From positions 1 through 64,000 of the forward strand of contig CAVGBO010000016.1 in NCBI GenBank assembly GCA_963627465.1: a stretch of 64,000 bases of DNA, in the 5' to 3' direction. The notes under the pieces were generated by a model, which made no database searches, had not been told where the DNA came from, and saw only the letters and a program-made list of their open reading frames with translations. Shown one piece after another: positions 59,878 to 64,000 of this stretch. The position numbers and the translations under genes are program-made. How positions within the stretch are numbered: position 1 is the first letter of the stretch; each line of letters starts with the position of its first letter. The DNA is from CAKUFA01 sp963627465. GTDB lineage: Bacteria; Bacillota; Clostridia; Christensenellales; Aristaeellaceae.

Positions 59878-59920
59878 AGAGCATCTTCCTTTCTTTTCTC
59901 ATTTGGGTTGAATTTTGACC

Positions 59921-59949
59921 ATTGTAACCTATCCATTACAAAAATGCAA
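59921..59949 (-). promoter_or_regulatory. Predicted promoter of brnQ
   Basis: On the minus strand TTGCAT (59949-59944) and TACAAT (59926-59921) are 17 bases apart, about 45 bases before the start. Confidence 0.65.
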
Positions 59950-59997
59950 GATGGGGACTTCCCTTTTGTAAAACTTCCGCCGTCTGCTTTTCATCCC

Positions 59998-60027
59998 TTG
60001 CCCTCTCCTTCCCTTCTATGGTATGAT
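59998..60027 (+). promoter_or_regulatory. Predicted promoter of the CapA-like/surE genes
   Basis: TTGCCC and TATGAT are separated by 18 bases, 23 bases before the CapA-like start. Confidence 0.5.
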
Positions 60028-60050
60028 GATACCCGAAAGGCGGTACGAAC

Positions 60051-61157
60051 ATGATGAAGAAATGGAAAGCCTTCGGCTTTGTGATGCTTTTTGCCCTTTG
60101 CACAGCTTGCAGCGCTCTGGGAGAGACGTTTACTTTCTCCCTGGTAGGCGACTGCACGGTAGGGGATCAGTGGAAATACCACGGCTACGGCGCATCCTTT
60201 ACCTATAAGATTACCCAAGCCGGTCTGGATTATCCCTTCAGCCTGGTGGCGGATCTGTTTGCCGCCGACGACCTGACCATTGCCAACTGCGAAGGCGTGT
60301 TGACCGACCGTCGCCCCGGCAGCAATGCCAAGTTTATGACACTAGGTGCGGAAACCAAGTTCGGCGAGGTTTTCAAGCTGGGCAACGTGGATGTATGCAA
60401 CATTGCCAACAACCATGCCCGTGACTTCGGCACCAACGGTCGGCAGGACACCATCGATACCCTGACGGCACTGGGCATTGGGGTCTTCGGAGACGATGTG
60501 CTCTACGAAACCGAACTGAAAGGCGTCAAAATTGGCATCGTAGGCTACACCTATCCCATTAACAAATCCAAGATGGAACGCTATGCCGCCTCCATCCAGC
60601 AGCTGAAGGATGACGGCTGCACCTTCATTATTGCCAGTGCTCACTGGGGCAAAGAGGAAAGCTACAACATCAATCTGGATCAGCGCACCTATGGACCTCA
60701 GCTGATTGATCTGGGTGCGGACATGGTTTACGGCCATGGTTCCCACACCTTGCAGCCCATTCAGATCTACAACGGCAAGGCCATTTTCTACAGCCTGTCC
60801 AACTTCACCTTCGGTGCCAACGCCGCCCCCAAGGACGATGACACCGCCGTGATTCAGGTTACCTACAATGTGCAGGACGACGGCACCATGGAGCTGCAGC
60901 AGATTACGGCACTGCCCTTCAAAATGCACAACAACAAGGACTTCCGCCCCTATCCCATTGAGGATGAGGAAGGCAAGCTGCAGGTGTGGAAAAAGCTTGT
61001 GTTCTACAAGGACAAGGATCCTGACTCCGGGCTGCCGGAAAGCTTCCTGACCACCGGCGTTGCCGTCTTCGCTGACCCCGCCACGTCCACGGATCTTCCC
61101 CTGCCTGCCACTGAAACAGACCTGGCCACTGCCACCAATCTTCCCGAAGGAGAATGA
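60051..61157 (+). CDS. Secreted CapA-family metallophosphatase-like protein
   Basis: An exported protein of 368 residues. The signal peptide MMKKWKAFGFVMLFALCTACSALG is followed by a PGA_cap (CapA) domain. Its calcineurin-like motifs are FSLVGDCTVGD, LTIANCEGVLTDR, CNIANNHARDFG, FIIASAHWGKEESYN and MVYGHGSHTLQPIQIYNGKAIFYSLSNFTFG. The last 25 residues are a Thr/Asp/Pro-rich low-complexity tail. CapA-like proteins are linked to poly-gamma-glutamate capsule, but stand-alone members are widespread with no capsule genes, as here. GAAAGGCGG lies 7 bases before ATG 60051. surE starts 3 bases after the stop. Confidence 0.9.
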   Translation: MMKKWKAFGFVMLFALCTACSALGETFTFSLVGDCTVGDQWKYHGYGASFTYKITQAGLDYPFSLVADLFAADDLTIANCEGVLTDRRPGSNAKFMTLGAETKFGEVFKLGNVDVCNIANNHARDFGTNGRQDTIDTLTALGIGVFGDDVLYETELKGVKIGIVGYTYPINKSKMERYAASIQQLKDDGCTFIIASAHWGKEESYNINLDQRTYGPQLIDLGADMVYGHGSHTLQPIQIYNGKAIFYSLSNFTFGANAAPKDDDTAVIQVTYNVQDDGTMELQQITALPFKMHNNKDFRPYPIEDEEGKLQVWKKLVFYKDKDPDSGLPESFLTTGVAVFADPATSTDLPLPATETDLATATNLPEGE

Positions 61158-61160
61158 CCT

Positions 61161-61913
61161 GTGAACATTCTGCTTGTTAATGACGATGGTATTTCCAGCC
61201 CCCATTTGCACATGCTTTGCCGGGCGGCCGCCGCACGGAGACATCACGTGCTTGTGTGCGCCCCCTCCACCCAGCAAAGCGGCAAAAGCTACAGTCTTAC
61301 GATTTCCACGCCTTTAATGGTGACGCCTTATACCATGGAAGGAGCCGACGCCGCATGGGCAGTAGACGGCACACCGGCAGACTGTGCGCACTTGGCAGTG
61401 ACTTCCTTGGCAGACGCGCCCATTGACCTGTGCATCAGCGGCATCAATCACGGGTACAATGCCGGTCTGTCCATTTACGCTTCTGGCACAGTCAGCGCAG
61501 CCCGGGATGCGGCGTTTCGAGGCATTCCTTCCATGGCACTATCTATGGAAGTTTCCACCCCGGCAGAGACCAGCCATCTCTTCGCCGAATGGGCCATTCA
61601 ACTGGGTGAACACTTGGTGCACTCCCCTGCTCCCGCCCAGTCTGTGCTGAACGTGAACCTGCCGCCTGTTCCGATATACGAGCTGAAAGCACCCAAATTT
61701 TGCCCTCTAAATACCGCCATGTGGCAGGACGGGTATCAGCAATGCGAGAGCCCCAGAGGCAAGACCTATTACTGGCTGAATCTTTATCAGGATGCTGCTC
61801 CTGACCCGGGCAGCGACATTGACTTGCTGGCCAAGGGTCACATTACCTGCACCTTCATCGGCCCTACGGAAACGATTTATCAGGGGTATGATGCACTACT
61901 GGAAGAATTGTGA
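61161..61913 (+). CDS. surE: 5'/3'-nucleotidase SurE
   Basis: A 250-residue cytoplasmic phosphatase that dephosphorylates nucleoside monophosphates, with survival roles in stationary phase. Metal ligands are in NILLVNDDGISSPHLHML (D8, D9) and the SGINHGYN motif. PSTQQSGKSYSLT and SGTVSAARDAAFRGIPSMALS are also diagnostic. The start is GTG 61161, with AAGGAG 9 bases upstream inside the end of the CapA-like gene. The two phosphatase genes are co-transcribed. Confidence 0.95.
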   Translation: MNILLVNDDGISSPHLHMLCRAAAARRHHVLVCAPSTQQSGKSYSLTISTPLMVTPYTMEGADAAWAVDGTPADCAHLAVTSLADAPIDLCISGINHGYNAGLSIYASGTVSAARDAAFRGIPSMALSMEVSTPAETSHLFAEWAIQLGEHLVHSPAPAQSVLNVNLPPVPIYELKAPKFCPLNTAMWQDGYQQCESPRGKTYYWLNLYQDAAPDPGSDIDLLAKGHITCTFIGPTETIYQGYDALLEEL

Positions 61914-62028
61914 TTGCTTTTTCCATTTCTCCGCAAAGAAACCTTTCCAACCCCCTTGCGGCCATGGATACGAAGTCGTATAATGAAAAACTGCTGCGTT
62001 CTTTGGCGCAAAATATGGAAGGGTTGGA

Positions 62029-63684
62029 GTGAAAAGCGTGCGGTATGTGCAGCTTCTCAAAAAGGAATTCAAGGGTTACAATGCAAAGAGCCTAACAGCT
62101 GATCTGCTCAGCGGCATTACGGTGGCGGCAGTTGCCCTGCCCCTGGCACTGGCCTTCGGCGTGTCCAGCGGTGCGGATGCGGCGGCAGGTCTGATTACGG
62201 CCATCATCGCCGGATTGGTCATTTCCCTGCTGTCCGGCGGTTACTACCAAATCAGCGGACCTACCGGGGCTATGGCCGCCATCCTCATGTCCGTGGTGGC
62301 GAAGTATTCCCTGCAGGGCGTGTTCATTGCCACGTTCCTGGCCGGTGTCATTCTGGTGCTGTGTGGCGTGCTGAAGCTGGGTCGGCTGACCTCCTTCATC
62401 CCCATGCCGGTGATCACGGGCTTCACCAGCGGCATTGCGGTCATCATCGCTTTGGGTCAGGTGGATAATTTCTTTGGCGTAACCAGCCAAGGGGATACTG
62501 CCATTGCCAAGCTGCTTAGCTATGGCACACTGGGGTTCTCCCCCAACTGGACGGCGGTGATCATGGGACTTGCAGTCATCCTGTTCATGGTCTTTTTCCC
62601 AAAGAAATGGAATGCTGTGGTGCCCTCCAGTCTGATCAGCATCGTTCTTGCCACGGCTGCCGCCATGATTTTTCACCTGGATGTGAAGCCTGTCGGCACG
62701 ATTCCCACCACCCTGCTGCCGGATAATCGGCTGACCTTTGCAGGGTTGGATCTTGCCACCATTCAAGGACTGATTTCTCCCGCCTTCTCCATTGCTATTC
62801 TGGGCATGATTGAAAGCCTGCTGTGCGGCGCCAGTGCCGGACGCATGACCGGCGTTCCGCTGGACAGCGATCAGGAGCTGATTGCTCAGGGTATCGGCAA
62901 CATGGTGCTGCCCTTCTTCGGCGGCATTCCTGCCACGGCAGCCATTGCACGTACCAGCGTAGCCATCAAGAGCGGCGCAAAGACCCGGCTGACCGGTGTT
63001 TTCCACGCTTTGGCACTGCTGGTGTTCATGCTGGCACTGTCCACCGTTATGAGTCAGATTCCCCTCTGTGCCCTGGCCGGTGTGCTGATGGTCACTGCCT
63101 GGCGCATGAATGAGTGGCACGCCATCCGCTACATGATGGAGCGGAAGCTGAAGTCCAGCTTGGTCATGTTCTTTGCCACCATGATCGCCACCATCGTTTT
63201 CGACCTGACCATTGCCATTCTCGTCGGTGTTGGGTTGGCTGTGATCTTTATGCTGGCACGGCTGAGCCACTTGGACATCCGCTATGACAAGGTGGATTGC
63301 GACCGGCTGAACATTCAGGACGTGCACGCTCGGGAGCGTCTTGCCGGTGCCATGGTGTGCTACGTGAATGGTCCCATCATGTTTGCCAATGCCCAGGCCG
63401 TGGAGGGTATGGCTGACAAAATGAAGGATCAGCATACGGTGTTCATGTCCCTGCGTGGAGTGAGCGACATGGATATTAGTGGCGCACAGGCTATGATTCA
63501 CCTGGCGGATGCGCTCCGCGCCCGGGGCACCAAGCTGATCCTGACCGGTATGCCGGAAAAGGCTAAGACCATGGCGGATCGCTGTGGACTGACAGAGGCC
63601 ATCGGTGAAGAAAACTTCTATTACGGCATGGAGCGAGCCATTCTCGACTACCACGCCGCCGCTCAGCAGCAAGTAACGGATTAA
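62029..63684 (+). CDS. SulP-family inorganic anion transporter with STAS domain
   Basis: A 551-residue inner-membrane transporter. The transmembrane part (about 20-420) begins LTADLLSGITVAAVALPLALAFGVSSGA and has SGPTGAMAAILMSVVAKY, PMPVITGFTSGIAVIIALGQ and ESLLCGASAGRMTG, all SulP hallmarks. The C-terminal STAS domain (about 435-545) includes FMSLRGVSDMDISGAQAMI, with the usual D-x-S site. Substrates in the family are sulfate, bicarbonate or other anions; this sequence does not decide. The start is GTG 62029; GTG 62038 with GGAG 8 bases upstream is equally possible. It has a terminator. Confidence 0.93.
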   Translation: MKSVRYVQLLKKEFKGYNAKSLTADLLSGITVAAVALPLALAFGVSSGADAAAGLITAIIAGLVISLLSGGYYQISGPTGAMAAILMSVVAKYSLQGVFIATFLAGVILVLCGVLKLGRLTSFIPMPVITGFTSGIAVIIALGQVDNFFGVTSQGDTAIAKLLSYGTLGFSPNWTAVIMGLAVILFMVFFPKKWNAVVPSSLISIVLATAAAMIFHLDVKPVGTIPTTLLPDNRLTFAGLDLATIQGLISPAFSIAILGMIESLLCGASAGRMTGVPLDSDQELIAQGIGNMVLPFFGGIPATAAIARTSVAIKSGAKTRLTGVFHALALLVFMLALSTVMSQIPLCALAGVLMVTAWRMNEWHAIRYMMERKLKSSLVMFFATMIATIVFDLTIAILVGVGLAVIFMLARLSHLDIRYDKVDCDRLNIQDVHARERLAGAMVCYVNGPIMFANAQAVEGMADKMKDQHTVFMSLRGVSDMDISGAQAMIHLADALRARGTKLILTGMPEKAKTMADRCGLTEAIGEENFYYGMERAILDYHAAAQQQVTD

Positions 63685-63697
63685 GATTTTCCGCAAG

Positions 63698-63736
63698 CAG
63701 GCAGTCAGGTTTGTGCCGTGGCTGCCTGTTTTTTTT
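63698..63736 (+). terminator. Rho-independent terminator after the SulP gene
   Basis: CAGGCAGTC (63698-63706) pairs with GGCTGCCTG (63720-63728), followed by eight T residues. Confidence 0.9.
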
Positions 63737-63759
63737 GATTGCAGGCATGAAATTCTTGC

Positions 63760-63788
63760 TTGACAAGCCCGGATGACGGTGCTATACT
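63760..63788 (+). promoter_or_regulatory. Predicted promoter of the FabT-like regulator gene
   Basis: TTGACA and TATACT are separated by 17 bases. The expected transcript start is near 63795, immediately before a palindromic operator-like site. Confidence 0.78.
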
Positions 63789-63795
63789 CTCGTTT

Positions 63796-63812
63796 GCTTT
63801 GAAGTTCAAAGC
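63796..63812. promoter_or_regulatory. Operator-like palindrome 1 (FabT-type)
   Basis: GCTTTGAAGTTCAAAGC is a perfect 8-1-8 palindrome placed at the predicted transcript start. Its TTTGA/TCAAA core matches the FabT binding site of lactic-acid bacteria (TTTGAnTATCAAA-like). Confidence 0.6.
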
Positions 63813-63830
63813 AATTTTTCTTGGGTAGAT

Positions 63831-63847
63831 ACTTTGAATATCAAAGG
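63831..63847. promoter_or_regulatory. Operator-like palindrome 2 (FabT-type)
   Basis: ACTTTGAATATCAAAGG contains CTTTGA-ATA-TCAAAG and matches the known FabT box more closely than site 1. It lies 13 bases before the start codon, so a bound repressor would cover the ribosome binding region of the DNA. Confidence 0.65.
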
Positions 63848-63859
63848 AATTTCACAAAC

Positions 63860-64000
63860 ATGACCACCATGGAAACGAAAATCAATGCGGTACTGGTGCA
63901 CCTGTTTAACGATGCCCTGCAGCTGGAAGAGGATACCCTGCGAAAAGCCGGTATCACCCTAACCATTCGGGAAGTGCACATTCTGGAAGCCGTATGCTCT
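63860..64000 (+). CDS. MarR-family regulator, FabT-like, 3' end cut by window edge
   Basis: Only the first 47 codons are visible. The sequence starts MTTMETKINAVLVHLFNDAL, and the last visible part, GITLTIREVHILEAVCS, is the beginning of a MarR-type winged helix (the helix with T-x-x-E-x-H-x-L-E-A). FabT is the MarR repressor of fatty-acid synthesis in streptococci and related Firmicutes, and it binds sites like the two palindromes just upstream. If this is FabT, fabH, acpP and fabK would be expected past position 64000. ATG 63869 is a second possible start; no strong ribosome binding site is seen for either (AAAGGAA lies before 63860). Confidence 0.72.
   Translation, partial: MTTMETKINAVLVHLFNDALQLEEDTLRKAGITLTIREVHILEAVCS

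Noticed and set aside
62092..63696. 534-codon minus-strand frame opposite the SulP gene
   Set aside because: Low-complexity His/Gln/Gly composition typical of an antisense shadow.

Overview
The window is a gene-dense, moderately GC-rich chromosomal segment of a bacterium that looks like an anaerobic Clostridia-type Firmicute. Supporting signs are strong AAGGAGG ribosome binding sites with frequent TTG/GTG starts, a class II aldolase, a CBS-domain family II pyrophosphatase, a nadD-yqeK-rsfS block, a tilS-hpt-ftsH block and a FabT-like regulator with FabT-like operators. Several secreted proteins carry short signal peptides ending in A-x-A just before an acidic run, and none of the three solute-binding proteins has a clear lipobox. 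This style occurs in uncultured gut Clostridia such as Christensenellales relatives, but that placement is an inference. I saw no tRNA, rRNA, CRISPR array, insertion sequence or prophage.

Layout. 1-3000 (minus): alanine racemase, 5-formyl-THF cyclo-ligase, a membrane protein and the start of rsmD. 3150-9040 (plus): a VanW-domain secreted protein, SfsA, a CHAP amidase-like protein, the CBS-DRTGG pyrophosphatase and a secreted protein of unknown role. 9080-12010 (plus): two esterase-family hydrolases and an ATP-grasp ligase. 12050-13730: a secreted protein with Ig-like repeats. 14010-16790: a secreted FMN/FAD reductase divergent from an AraC regulator. 16810-24360 (plus): a polar amino-acid ABC importer, then a complete branched-chain amino-acid importer. 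24330-26850 (minus): DUF1934 protein, a small unknown, an MBL-fold hydrolase and a QueG-like Fe-S protein. 26950-29690 (plus): MATE exporter, ABM monooxygenase, class II fructose-bisphosphate aldolase. 29700-37050 (minus): a sugar-importer-like operon (very large binding protein and two permeases) continuing into a MacA/HlyD-like adaptor and a MacB-like membrane protein, with no ATPase gene. 37160-46280 (minus): a small membrane protein, then an operon that begins and ends with membrane proteins bearing Gln-rich low-complexity N-termini and contains tilS, hpt, ftsH and a PHP phosphoesterase. 46300-48700: nadD-yqeK fusion and rsfS (minus), tadA (plus). 48790-58520 (plus): a ten-gene Mrp/Mbh-like antiporter operon with four NuoL/M/N-type subunits. 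58530-64000: BrnQ, CapA-like and SurE phosphatases, a SulP transporter, and the beginning of a FabT-like MarR regulator.

How the genes work together. Two ABC importers and BrnQ suggest strong reliance on amino-acid uptake. The large Mrp-like complex would exchange Na+ and H+, and BrnQ-type carriers commonly use such ion gradients. The most unusual material is the four-pump Mrp-like operon without a visible redox module, the ATPase-less importer/adaptor hybrid operon with a MacB-like protein ending in an Eis/SCP2-like domain, and the FUS-like QGY-repeat membrane protein. All three substrate-binding-protein genes are separated from their permease genes by a stable intercistronic hairpin.
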